This document shows positions 22,952 through 33,480 of a stretch of DNA of 64,000 bases, in pieces; within the stretch, counting starts at the first letter, position 1; each line of letters opens with the position of its first letter. Below the pieces are notes generated by a model. That model did not search any database. It was not told the origin of the DNA and saw only the letters and a program-made list of their open reading frames with translations. This DNA is from Notolepis coatsorum (lineage: Eukaryota; Chordata; Actinopteri; Aulopiformes; Paralepididae), in the NCBI GenBank assembly GCA_963971535.1, contig OZ020591.1, positions 10,835,336 to 10,899,335 of the forward strand, read 5' to 3'. Made by a program: the position numbers and the translations under genes.

Positions 22952-23354
22952 GTAAATCACATTTTCACCAGTAACGTTAGTCGTCTGCCTCCCGGCTATG
23001 AACGGACTCGGAGTAATGCCTTGCTGCTATGGGTAATAATAATATGCTGATGTTATTGTCCGTGTAACACTAACTATATAACGTTAATGCCACAAAACGA
23101 ATGCCTTGTTAATCATAAATAGTAACTTTGATGCAGTAGCTTGTGTGTGTGTGGGGCGGACGGCGGGCGTTGTGCAGGTAGGTCGCGAGTGAACTTTTTT
23201 TTTTTTTTTGCCTTTTGACGCTACACAAATGGATGGTTAGTTATCGGCGACTGCTATCGGCACATTTGAGCTTATCGGCCGATAGGCCGATAGCAGTCAA
23301 CAAGGCACTTATCGGCCGATACCGATACCCGACCGATATATCGGTGCACCCCTA

Positions 23355-23362
23355 ATTTTACT
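23355..23362. repeat. 8-bp target duplication, right
   Basis: ATTTTACT, identical to 21831-21838. Confidence 0.8.
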
Positions 23363-24138
23363 TGATTCAACAACAAAGCAGTCGGGGCAATGGCAAGGTG
23401 GAAACTGTCGTAAGTGTTGTTACACTTTGCAGACAACGCTTGCTGCAATATTATATATATATTAACAAATTGGTCTAAATAAGGGCGGCTGAGTGGCGCA
23501 GTGGGCAAGGCGCTCACCACCAATGCAGGAGATGCTGGTATCGAGCCCAGCTCTCTGCGTTGCTACCGGCTTGGCTGGTCGTTCATACTAATACAATTGG
23601 CAGTGTTAGGGGGTGGGAAGCTGGTGGGTGGGGAACGGACGTTGTGGACAGCGACTCCTACAGGTCGGTTGGTGCGCCTGTACAGCAGAATCAGGAAGTA
23701 ACGGGGGCAGCGTGAGCCTCCCACGCGTGACTCCTCGCCACTGAGAGATCGCGCTGTTCAGGTGAAAAGATGTGACAGGCTGCCTCCTCGTGTACCGGAG
23801 GGGATACTTGATGCAAGGCTTGGTCCACATTGCAGCCGACCAGTGGGAGGCATAGTCTAGCAACGTTCGAGACAGGGGAGGGGAGAATTGAAGGGAGAAT
23901 TGGCGAGGCGAAATTGGGATGGGAGAAAAAATTGAAAATAAGGAGAAAAAGTGGATAAAAAAAAAGTCTAAATAAATAATAATGATAATAAATCATTTGA
24001 AGTTTGGACAATTTCTTTACAACTGAGGTAGGTAGATAAAAAAATTGAGACTAAAGTACCGAAAAAAGGTACCGTTGGGTACCGGTATTGATTCATTTCA
24101 CAGGTACCGGTATCGGTTCAAATGTTAAGCCAACCCTA
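23363..24138. mobile_element. GGTACC-type hAT MITE remnant, right half
   Basis: The sequence flanking the nested hAT (21823-21838 and 23363-23472) and 23976-24138 aligns with the complete MITE at 37303-37673: shared words include GATTCAACAACAAAGCAGTC, TTGAAGTTTGGA, GAGACTAAAGTACCGAAAAA and GTACCGGTATCGGTTCAAAT. It ends CCAACCCTA at 24138. The left half is gone; the 164-bp satellite abuts what remains. Confidence 0.7.
23483..23965 (+). mobile_element. tRNA-derived SINE (family S1), copy 1
   Basis: The head GGGCGGCTGAGTGGCGCAGT holds an A-box-like TGGCGCAGTGGGCAAGG, and GGTATCGAGCCC about 40 bases later is a B-box relative, the internal RNA polymerase III promoter of a tRNA. The body of about 400 bp ends in an A-rich tail. 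A 10-bp duplication GTCTAAATAA (23473-23482 and 23966-23975) flanks it. A second copy with the same head, body and tail is on the minus strand at 33481-33940. Confidence 0.85.
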
Positions 24139-24404
24139 GCGTTGGGGAAACACTCTCCCTTCCCTTTCGTTTCTTACAGCCATAGAGTTATGTTTTGCGG
24201 CAGTATCAGTGACTTAACGACGTGTCGTAAAAAAGGTGTCTTTTTATTGACATCTGTGTCTGAATGATGTGCTGCACACAGTGAATCGTGGCCTGAGCCG
24301 TTTGGTTGATGGGAGCGTAAATAACATGGAGCCTGATGTGCCAGTCGTTTGTCACGACTCCAGCTGCTGCACCGCAAGGTGAAACCAGATCACCTCCACC
24401 ACCA
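24139..24404. other. Unassigned DNA
   Basis: No gene or element recognised. Confidence 0.4.
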
Positions 24405-24546
24405 CACTACTGTACACACTACTGTACACACTACTGTACACACTACTGTACACACTACTGTACACACTACTGTACACACTAACTACTGTACACACTACTG
24501 TACACACTACTGTACACACTACTGTACACACTACTGTACACACTAC
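24405..24546. repeat. 12-bp minisatellite, about 11-12 copies
   Basis: The unit is CACTACTGTACA; one copy (24475-24490) has an extra CTAA. GTAC at the centre of each unit is palindromic. Confidence 0.95.
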
Positions 24547-24611
24547 CCCGTCACGTTGAACAGTGAGCGTACGCCCGACGACACAACTCATTTGGGGACG
24601 ATTCTTATTTG

Positions 24612-24700
24612 AATAATAATAATAATAATAAATTCGATTTTATATAGTGCTTTTTCTAGAACGCAACGGAATCTTGCAGTGTATATTAAAACAGCAGACT
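24612..24700 (-). mobile_element. Possible LINE 3' end
   Basis: An (AAT)n run followed by AAATTCGATTTTATATAGTG is the reverse complement of a LINE-type 3' end with a (TTA)n tail, similar in layout to 63085-63135. The extent upstream is unclear. Confidence 0.35.
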
Positions 24701-25084
24701 CTCTAATCCCAACGGGACCTCTCTGTTGAGGAGCAGTAGCACAAAACAACAAAACTACTGGTAGCTACAGAGTTACCCTGAGATTTGTGACCCAGAATTA
24801 GAGTCGCCAGGGATGTGTTCAAGAGCAGCAGACACGTCTATAATCTGCTGTTTGTTTCACACGTTTGACCAAAATAGTATTTTCGTTGTCAACTAGCAGG
24901 TGCAGCAGCAACATATAGTCATTTAATCATGCACATCCCTACTAATCATACTGACACTGATACATGTTTTATTAATTAATGCCCGATTTTGCTGTCTCAT
25001 CTGTGGTGTGCAGATTTCAGCACCACAGAAGGCGGACAGCGCTCTTGGCAGCCTGTGTGTGGATGGACAGCTCCCACCGACGCA

Positions 25085-25220
<136 letters not shown>

Positions 25221-25274
25221 AACAACAAAGCACATGCAGGCAGCTGGTGCATGTTTGCGTGTTGAATGTGGTGA

Positions 25275-25276
25275 GT

Positions 25277-25307
<31 letters not shown>

Positions 25308-25355
25308 TGAGAGAGTCAGTCAAGGGCTGATGAATGGGGGGGGGGGGGGGGGGTT
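25275..25355. repeat. (GA)n and poly-G tracts
   Basis: GA repeats at 25280-25312 and a G homopolymer at 25337-25353. A further G run lies at 25478-25490. Confidence 0.9.
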
Positions 25356-25494
25356 TAAGAGAAGGCATTTGTGGAACATTGAGAGACTCTGCACCTCTAA
25401 GTCACAAACGTTGTCGGTTGGACAGAAGGATCTGAGAGACAGATAGGGTTGAGGGAGAGGATGCCAGTGAGATAGGTGGGGGGGGGGGGGTTCT

Positions 25495-25575
25495 AGGGGA
25501 AGACCATCATTTTGTAATTGATCCAGGGGGAGACGGGAAGCCAGTGGAGGTCTTTTAGGGCTGCGGTGATGATGT
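25495..25575 (-). pseudogene. Possible LINE reverse transcriptase fragment
   Basis: The minus strand reads LKDLHWLPVSPWINYKMM, which fits the LHWLPV block in the C-terminal part of L2/CR1-type ORF2; the same block is in the LINE at 62284-62928. The flanks do not align further by eye, and frames are broken. Confidence 0.35.
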
Positions 25576-26915
25576 GGTGCCAGGATCTGGTGTGGGTCAC
25601 CCATAATATTCATGACTCGATGTAAATCACCCCCGCCCTCCCCATTTCCCTCTCCCAAACACGGGACAGAGCTGGGTTGTTGGTGGCCTGTGTTTGCCCA
25701 GGGTAAAGCCCCGGGTATAAGATGATACGTGTGACCATTCAAGGTGGAGCCGTGAAATAAAACCAGAGTGGTCCCGTTGTAGAAGAGAGCCGTGGAGGCG
25801 GAGAAGACGGGTGCACAGTCCACTGGTGATGACCGCCATTAGTGTTGTAAACGTACACACAGAGACACTGTTGTCTGGGGTAGTTAATGTATTACGAGAC
25901 CCTTTGTCACCACAAATTACAGCATTTAGCTTATAAATTAACCTGGGCCCCCGAGACGAGTACAAACACAGACTCTTAAAGGGCCACTCCCCCCCCAAAA
26001 CAGTGGCGCTTTAGTTTGCACATAATCCTGCACGTATCCCAAAGCTCTAAACTATTTTGCACACGTTCATTTAGTTTGACAGTTGTTGAGAGTTAACGAG
26101 TTAGACTGTTGTCTTGTGTTAAGTGCAGATTACAGCTCGATGGAATGATGTAGGTGGAAAAAAGTAGGGATTGCAGTAGGAATTATTGTTTTTTTTCCAT
26201 CTGGATCATTGCAGGTGACATCACTGGAGAGCGTACTCCAACTCATTCACTCTCGATAACACAATTAAATTAATGTGTGCAAAACATGTGTTTAACACAA
26301 GTTAGGAGATTTGGGATATATGTGTGCGAGACTGCGCAAAAGAAATAGAAGGGAACATTCCAGCGTTATGTGAAATGTGCTTACTGTCTTCCCCAGAGTC
26401 AGACAAGAACATGGATACCCTTTTCCTCTCCGTGCGTTCAGTAGAAAGCTGTCCGGCTGCAAGCTAGCATAGCTTAGCACAAATGAATGGAAGCGGATAC
26501 GGACCAACTAGCCCAGCTGTTGGCCAAAACCACCCCCCCACGGAGTTTTAAGCTAGGCTAGTCTGCTTCTTCATTAAGCTAGGCTAGCATAACGCACAGA
26601 GGAAATTGGTGTCCATCTTCTCGTCTGAATCGTGTTCGTGGTCCAGATAATGTCCTCATAATGTATAGTGACCGAAAAAACGCAAGTTGTAGAAGAAGGG
26701 TGAAAGTGGATTTTCATGTTGAGATTAGTCATGGTTAATAAGGCGATCGTATGTCAGTACAGTGTCCTGTCCTCACATGTGTAGCCGGCCTTGAACTTAT
26801 AATTAGCCAAGCCAACAGCCACAAAGTGTTCTATATAGGCCCTGTGCTGGTAGTGTGGCCTTTTCATTAACACAAGCCCCCCCCTCCCCCGGCAGTTCAG
26901 TCTGTGTCTTCAATC
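25576..26915. other. Unassigned DNA
   Basis: No gene recognised. The words GCTAGGCTAG and TTAAGCTAGGCTAG recur around 26550-26590. Confidence 0.35.
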
Positions 26916-27143
<228 letters not shown>

Positions 27144-27503
27144 ACACATACCAGGGCAAGACTACCATGGAGACGAGTTACGGTTAAACAGGATGTATGA
27201 GGAACTGTGATGTCACACTTGTGTTAAGGTCATCGAGACCAATAGGAATGTGTATCAGGGAGGGGGGGGGGGGGGTGCAGGGATGCTAGCGTTTGCTGGT
27301 CCCTTTGAGCAGCACTCCCTTATATCTCTCCTCTGGTGGTCGACATGCTAGTTATGACCTTCACGATGAAGCCGCATGCACAGTTATTAGGTCCATAAAT
27401 ATTTGGACATCGACACAGTTTTCATAATTTTGGCTCTGTACACCACAATGTCTCTGTCCACCACGATGTCTCTGTACTCCACCACAATGGACTTGAAATG
27501 ATG

Positions 27504-27815
27504 TTAGATTAGATTCAAATGTATTGTCATCATTATACAGCACAAGTACAGTACAACGAAAAAACAAGTTTGGCATGCAACCAGATTGCAAATATAGCAG
27601 TAAAGTGCAACATCAATATACAATCTGCAGGTGGTTAAACTGTACAAATCATGTACAAATGAGTACTGCAGAGTGTAGTGCTGCTAATCGGAAGTATGTA
27701 CAGAGTTATAGTATAATAAATAAAGACGGTATGACTACTACCGGCCAGCAGCATAACTAGTAAGAGTAGGATATGTACAGTTATATAGATATAGTAAAGG
27801 ACTATGTGCAGGTAG
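27504..27815 (-). mobile_element. Nested LINE 3'-end fragment
   Basis: TTAGATTAGATTCAAATGTA followed by TTGTCATCATTATACAGCAC is the inverted 3' end of a frequent fish LINE (AATAAAGTTGAATCTAATCT type). It splits the Tc1/mariner sequence between GACTTGAAATGA (27492-27503) and TTAAGTGCAGACGTTCAGCT (27836-27855). The right boundary is approximate. Confidence 0.5.
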
Positions 27816-27879
27816 TGCAGACAGGCGATGTGCTTTAAGTGCAGACGTTCAGCTTTAATTTGAGGGTATACAATCCATA

Positions 27880-29066
27880 AAGAAAAACGGCACTTTTAAT
27901 ACTTGGTTTGGTTGCAAATCTTTTGCGGTCGACGACTGAAGCCTGAAGTCTGGAAGCCATAGATATCACCAGCCACTGGGTTTCTCTACCAGGCCTGGAA
28001 ACCATAGATATCACCAGACACTGGGTTTCTCTACCAGGCCTGGAAACCATAGATATCACCAGACACTGGGTTTCTCTACCAGGCCTGGAAACCATAGATA
28101 TCACCAGACACTGGGTTTCTCTACCAGGCCTGTAAACCATAGATATCACCAGACACTGGGTTTCTCTACCAGGCCTGGAAACCATAGATATCACCAGACA
28201 CTGGGTTTCTCTACCAGGCCTGGAAACCATAGATATCACCAGACACTGGGTTTCTCTACCAGGCCTGTAAACCATAGATATCACCAGACACTGGGTTTCT
28301 CTACCAGGCCTGGAAACCATAGATATCACCAGACACTGGGTTTCTCTACCAGGCCTGGAAACCATAGATATCACCAGACACTGGGTTTCTCTACCAGGCC
28401 TGTAAACCATAGATATCACCAGACACTGGGTTTCTCTACCAGGCCTGGAAACCATAGATATCACCAGACACTGGGTTTCTCTACCAGGCCTGGAAACCAT
28501 AGATATCACCAGACACTGGGTTTCTCTACCAGGCCTGGAAACCATAGATATCACCAGACACTGGGTTTCTCTACCAGGCCTGGAAACCATAGATATCACC
28601 AGACACTGGGTTTCTCTACCAGGCCTGGAAACCATAGATATCACCAGACACTGGGTTTCTCTACCAGGCCTGGAAACCATAGATATCACCAGACACTGGG
28701 TTTCTCTACCAGGCCTGGAAACCATAGATATCACCAGACACTGGGTTTCTCTACCAGGCCTGGAAACCATAGATATCACCAGACACTGGGTTTCTCTACC
28801 AGGCCTGGAAACCATAGATATCACCAGACACTGGGTTTCTCTACCAGGCCTGGAAACCATAGATATCACCAGACACTGGGTTTCTCTACCAGGCCTGGAA
28901 ACCATAGATATCACCAGACACTGGGTTTCTCTACCAGGCCTGGAAACCATAGATATCACCAGACACTGGGTTTCTCTACCAGGCCTGTAAACCATAGATA
29001 TCACCAGACACTGGGTTTCTCTACCAGGCCTCCCTCCACTGCAACGGTCTTCAGTTCCTGCTTGTT
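27880..29066 (-). pseudogene. Transposase C-terminus with in-frame 15-residue repeats
   Basis: On the minus strand the frame reads a 15-residue unit, RETQCLVISMVSRPG, about 24 times and then continues into LVISMASRLQASVVDRKRF. The conserved C-terminus of this transposase family has one ETQxLVxSMxSRLQ segment, so the array is a tandem expansion of that segment, kept in frame because 45 bp is 15 codons. Upstream, the pre-array sequence (LKGKRPKNKQELKTVAVE at about 29090-29037) is in a different frame, and a stop lies before it. The gene is dead despite the long open frame. Confidence 0.6.
27955..29028. repeat. 45-bp minisatellite inside the Tc1/mariner copy, about 24 copies
   Basis: The unit is GAAACCATAGATATCACCAG followed by ACACTGGGTTTCTCTACCAGGCCTG. 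Only a few positions vary (TGGAAACC/TGTAAACC). The first, outermost copy (CTGGAAGCCATAGATATCAC at 27949) carries the unexpanded sequence. High identity across copies implies recent growth or homogenisation. Confidence 0.95.
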
Positions 29067-29130
29067 CTTGGGGCGTTTTCCCTTCAGTTATGTCTTCGGC
29101 ATGCTCAAGTGAAATGCATGCTCACCTGGT

Positions 29131-29398
29131 TCACATTAGTTACGGCCTTCAGAATGGAGCTTGTGTTGTAGGGAGCCTCTCTGGTCTAGGATCAGCTTTT
29201 CCTCCCCAAATCCTAACTTTATCCATTATTGTGTAGGAGAGAAACTGACCCCTGACCTCGCCAGAGTTTACAGTCGCTGTAGAACGCGGTATCAACCAAT
29301 CGGCTTCCAGGGTGGAAACGACCTGCAACTGTTACATGTATGTGAACGGTAAATGATTAGCGGCACACTCCGGAAGGTCTAGTTAAAGTCTAGTGGTT
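29131..29398. other. Unassigned DNA
   Basis: No gene or element recognised. Confidence 0.35.
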
Positions 29399-29650
29399 TG
29401 ATTGATTGATTGATTGAAAACTTTATTAACAGATTGCAGAATGGGTACAGTACAGTACAGCTCAATACACACAATTGTTAAGGGGATGCAGACCAGAGAA
29501 AGACTTTCGTCTTGTTTACATCAGGGTCCCCCATTTTCAATTCATCATAACATATATGACATACACGACATACAGATAGACAGTACTGGGTTGGGTAGGG
29601 GGTGGGTGGGGGACACTGTACACTGTACATTGGAATACTGACAAAGCCAT
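29399..29650 (-). mobile_element. LINE 3'-end fragment (family X)
   Basis: A (GATT)n tail at 29399-29416, then AAAACTTTATTAACAGATTG and AAGACTTTCGTCTTGTTTAC, is the inverse of the copy at 20253-20608. Only the 3' end is present. Confidence 0.7.
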
Positions 29651-30008
29651 ACTTGGTCATTTATTGTACAACTGGGTTAGGACATTTGTAGGGGCCAGTT
29701 TCGAATTGCAGTCTCCCGTAGGTGTTCTTTGAGAGTGTTCTAAACTTGGTCTAACCCAGTTTGCTAGTTAGTCATTGAGTACCTTTCCAACCAAGTAGGG
29801 TCCATTGGATGTTGTTTATTCCAATGCAGCAAAACATTTCAGAGATTGAATGAATGGAAAACAAGATGGCGCTGTAGCAGCTGGGTGCTGTGGCGCGAAG
29901 GAGTTGTCTGGTAATAGTTCATCATTTAAGGTAATTGGAAGTCTCTGCCACTTAAAGGGGAAACCGGCCATTTTGTGAAAATGTATATGGTTTTCTAGCT
30001 ACAGCACA
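29651..30008. other. Unassigned DNA
   Basis: No gene or element recognised. Confidence 0.35.
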
Positions 30009-30845
30009 CTCTACTCTACTCTACTCTACTCTACTCTACTCTACTCTACTCTACTCTACCCTACTCTACCCTACTCTACTCTACTCTACACTACACTACA
30101 CTACTCTACTCTACTCTACTCTACTCTACCCTACCCTGCTCTACTCTACTCTACCCTACCCTGCTCTACTCTGCTCTACTCTACTCTACTCTACTCTGCT
30201 CTGCTCTGCTCTGCTCTGCTCTACTCTACTCTACTCTACTCTACTCTACTCTACTCTGCTCTGCTCTGCTCTGCTCTACTCTGCTCTACTCTACTCTACT
30301 CTACTCTGCTTTGCTCTGCTCTGCTCTACCCTACTCTACTCTACTCTACTCTACTCTGCTCTGCTCTGCTCTGCTCTGCTCTACTCTACTCTACTCTACT
30401 CTACTCTACTCTGCTCTACTCTGCTCTGCTCTGCTCTACTCTACTCTACTCTACTCTACTCTACCCTACCCTGCTCTACTCTGCTCTGCTCTGCTCTACT
30501 CTACTCTACTCTACTCTACTCTACCCTACCCTGCTCTACTCTACTCTGCTCTGCTCTACTCTACTCTACTCTACTCTACTCTACTCTACTCTACCCTACC
30601 CTGCTCTACTCTGCTCTGCTCTACTCTACTCTACTCTACTCTACTCTACTCTGCTCTGCTCTGCTCTGCTCTACTCTACTCTACTCTACTCTACTCTGCT
30701 CTGCTCTGCTCTGCTCTACTCTACTCTACTCTACTCTACTCTACTCTGCTCTACTCTGCTCTGCTCTGCTCTACTCTACTCTACTCTACTCTACTCTACT
30801 CTACTCTACTCTACTCTACTCTACTCTACTCTACTCTACTCTGCT
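30009..30845. repeat. (CTACT)n/(CTGCT)n pentanucleotide array
   Basis: About 167 pentamers of CTACT with blocks of CTGCT and CTACC. The blocks recur in a pattern that suggests higher-order duplication. The open frame of serine, leucine and tyrosine is an artefact. Confidence 0.95.
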
Positions 30846-31204
30846 CCACTCAAGCCTGTGCGTTCATCAAGAACGCGCCTCAAAACCCTTTTGGGGAGAG
30901 AGAGAGCGTCATCAAAGTGACCCGGCCTGGCGGCTCAGCGAGGAAATAATATTAATAAACATATTCAATAATAGGCAGAGTACGGTATACTTTTCTGTAA
31001 GATGAAAAGCCTCTACCCTGGAGCAGGGATCTTTTCAGTTCGTTTTTTTTCTGTGTCCATTGATTTTGCTGAGCTTTACCCCCAAAGGGAGGTGTGGGCA
31101 GCAGTGGCTGGTTTTACTGCACGGTTGCTCGCGGCTTTATTCATTTTTGCAGTTCCTGTCCAATGTGCTTTTCCTGACTCAAAACCACAATGTGCACTTG
31201 TTGT
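30846..31204. other. Unassigned spacer between inverted pentanucleotide arrays
   Basis: No gene recognised. Confidence 0.35.
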
Positions 31205-31290
31205 AGAGTAGAGTAGAGTAGAGTAGTGTAGTGTAGTGTAGTGTAGAGTAGTGTAGTGTAGTGTAGTGTAGAGTAGAGTAGAGTAGAGTA
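31205..31290. repeat. (AGAGT)n/(AGTGT)n pentanucleotide array, inverted to 30009-30845
   Basis: Seventeen pentamers of GTAGA/GTGTA, the reverse complement of the CTACT array 360 bp upstream. Confidence 0.95.
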
Positions 31291-31504
31291 GCATAGGCCT
31301 AAAGCCAGGATGCTGTGGTTGTATAGCTGTATCAGCCTGATATCACACATCACACAATTCAAAGTCTTTGGTAGAGTTGCGAGGTGTTGCGAGAAGATGC
31401 CGTCTCCTTCCCCCTTCTGGCTGCTCTCCACCCAGATGAGCTGAGAGACGGAGCGTCTGAGTGTTAAACGGAGATTGATCAGATTCAGACGCACGAGGAC
31501 AGCG

Positions 31505-31540
31505 GTCCCCGAGGGCGGGCCTCTCCGATTGGCCCCGCGC
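31505..31540 (+). promoter_or_regulatory. Possible GC-box/CCAAT-box cluster
   Basis: GGGCGG (31513-31518) lies next to GATTGG (31527-31532, an inverted CCAAT box) in a CpG-rich stretch (31480-31600). No exon follows that I can recognise, so function is unproven. Confidence 0.25.
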
Positions 31541-31791
31541 CCTGTCCATTTACACAGTGATTATCCAGGCACTGCCTCTGCCGCGCTAGACACGCGCTCG
31601 CACGCATACAGACACGGGGGATTCGTCGTGGAGAAAACAAAGACCGAGACACACCTGTGGTCAGGCCGGTGTTTTCGGGGCTATGAGCCCTCAAGGCTCC
31701 ACCGGCTTGTTTGTAGCGAAGCCGTTATTCTAAACTACACTGACAGGCCACACGTCTTACTGCAGGCCCATGTCAGCCAGCCTGATGGTTT

Positions 31792-31794
<3 letters not shown>

Positions 31795-31841
<47 letters not shown>
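31795..31841. repeat. (GT)n microsatellite
   Basis: About 22 GT units. Confidence 0.95.
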
Positions 31842-31842
<1 letters not shown>

Positions 31843-32100
31843 GGATGCATATCAGAGAATACCAATACTTACATCTCATACCAAGAAGCAAAGTGACGTG
31901 ATCTGCTGGATGTTTGACAGCATGTTTAACCCTGAGGAAAAATGTTTCATTTATATCTCAGCCTCTGTATCTCAATAATTTTATCCAATGACCCCAAACT
32001 GACGGTTAAGTCTGTACTGTTCAGTGACCGCAATGGATCGGATTGGTCAAGTTAAGGACTCGATATTGGTATTGGCAGTGAAAAAGTGGTATCGGTGAGT
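31841..32100. mobile_element. Degenerate hAT MITE remnant
   Basis: It begins AGGGATGCATATCAGAGAAT and ends in GGTATTGGCAGTGAAAAAGT (32068-32087) with GTATCGGTG, matching the subterminal words of the MITE at 19925-20672. Neither end is clean and no duplication is visible. A second hAT-like start, TAGGGCTGAGCTCGAACGTT, follows at 32111. Confidence 0.4.
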
Positions 32101-32596
32101 GTGTGTGTGTTAGGGCTGAGCTCGAACGTTCGAACCTTTTCGTTCGTTACGTTGGCATTCGAATTCTAAATCAACATTTGAATTTTTAATTTTTAATAAA
32201 AAAGATTGAGTTAAACGGTGGTATAGTGACGAGCACAGCAGTAGGAGTAGTGTTCCTGTATCTGAGTGAGCCCAGTTATACCCCCCGCCATGCCGTTCAC
32301 ATGCCGAGAGGGAGGCTAGCTTGTCTCCACCAACTACTTAACTGTTGGTTTTAAATTAAGATGGGGGGGGGGGGGGGGGGGGGGGGGTCGACGACTCTGA
32401 GTCTCATCTCTTTTAATTAACTCCTATCTTGGAGCAGCAGATCAATGAGGCGGAGACTCTCATCAAATATACGCACCGCTTGGAGCCCACTGTGCTCGTG
32501 CTGTGTGTCAAGTGTGCGTGTGCGTGACCATGGACATGTGAGTAATACACGCACACGTGTGTGCTTCAGCCGGTGGTGGGGGTCAAATAGATGGGA

Positions 32597-32632
<36 letters not shown>

Positions 32633-32901
32633 CGGCTTGTTTAATAGCTGCTTCAGTCAGCACTTCAAAAGCCTATTGAAAGCAGCGCTGTGCCACGCAT
32701 CCAATGTCATCATTCACATAGAAGACTGTGTTCCCGCGTGCACTGGAGAGTTCCACTGTTCACTCCCATGGAGGGGGGGGGGGGGCTATTGTACTCTCAC
32801 TGTACTCATACTGTGGTATCTTCCCCTGACTGGTTGCGGATGGAGGTGCAGGGATGGCTGATACAATCTGGTCCGTGCTCAAGAGGCCCCTAGTCTGGGG
32901 G
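32101..32901. other. Unassigned DNA with long G homopolymers
   Basis: G-runs at 32364-32387 and 32600-32632 are among the longest in the window. No gene recognised. Confidence 0.4.
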
Positions 32902-32987
32902 GCGCAGGGGGCACAGAGCAGGGGGCACAGAGCAGGGGGCACGGAGCAGGGGGCACGGAGCAGGGGGCACAGAGCAGGGGGCACGGC
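32902..32987. repeat. 14-bp minisatellite, 6 copies
   Basis: The unit is CAGGGGGCACAGAG with ACAG/ACGG variants. Confidence 0.9.
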
Positions 32988-33162
32988 GGCTGAAGCAGAT
33001 TGCTTTATGTAAACAGACCCCCGGCAGGCAGGTGTGTGATCCCTTCTCGACGGGTATCCCATCGGCATGCGGGGAAGAAAGATCCTGGCAAATATTCTGT
33101 ACCCTGTGGGATGGATGATGGAGCTCTTACCTCGTCACTCTGGAGCCTCGGTGAGGTGTACA

Positions 33163-33261
33163 TTTAACCCCTTTCACTGCCACACTACAGAAGGTTAACC
33201 CTTTGCTATCACACTACCCTTTTTTGTGATGGTAAAGGGTTAACCTTCTGTGGTGTGTGGC
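33163..33261. repeat. Palindromic element related to the 164-bp satellite
   Basis: Two 32-base arms (33181-33212 and 33226-33257) are inverted copies with 29 of 32 pairs matching, around a 13-base loop. The arms contain CAGAAGGTTAACCCTTT. The same words in the same order make up the 164-bp satellite at 20.8-21.8 kb. Confidence 0.8.
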
Positions 33262-33464
33262 ACCGCCCACGCCTAAGTGAGAATACACACCCGCTAGGTG
33301 CTGGACTGCGCGGCCTCGTCTACTGACCACCAGTGTGTTTTAGCCGATGAAACGCAAATGTCCATAATCGCGTTGCCTGCTTGTTTTGGGGGTCTAAAAT
33401 AATGCTCTCTTGTTGGAGCTTTATCTGTTTGTTTGTTTGTTTTGTTTGTTTTTTACGCTGCCAT

Positions 33465-33480
33465 TCATGTAGACTAATGC
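33465..33480. repeat. Target duplication of SINE copy 2, left
   Basis: TCATGTAGACTAATGC, exact match to 33941-33956. Confidence 0.85.

Larger units (their letters stand above)
21839..23354. mobile_element. Non-autonomous hAT element carrying host-like exon
   Basis: The ends are TAGGGGTGCACCGATAT (21839) and ATATCGGTGCACCCCTA (ending 23354), a nearly perfect inverted repeat with subterminal CGATACCGAT clusters. An exact 8-bp duplication ATTTTACT confirms the insertion and hAT superfamily. The 1516-bp interior has no transposase. It holds a 65-bp tandem duplication (22126-22255), a second dispersed pair of about 60 bp (22637-22694 and 23044-23104) and a short coding segment resembling the first exon of ppp1r21 (22898-22951). 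It lies inside an older GGTACC-type MITE remnant. Confidence 0.85.
27380..29130 (-). mobile_element. Tc1/mariner element copy, degenerate, with internal array
   Basis: The end sequence TTAGGTCCATAAATATTTGG (27387-27406) and the words TTTTCATAATTTTGGCTCTG and GTGAAATGCATGCTCA belong to a familiar fish Tc1/mariner family. Read on the minus strand, 29130 to 27880 corresponds to the C-terminal part of the transposase. The copy is interrupted by a LINE 3' end (about 27504-27815). Its coding region has expanded into a 45-bp array (27955-29028). The 5' side is lost beyond about 29130. No intact transposase remains. Confidence 0.7.

Noticed and set aside
23483..23560. Functional tRNA gene
   Set aside because: The A- and B-box relatives are degenerate and the sequence continues into a SINE body with A-tail and target duplication.
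31475..31978. 167-codon frame near the GC-box cluster
   Set aside because: It runs through a (GT)n microsatellite and a hAT remnant and has no recognisable domain.
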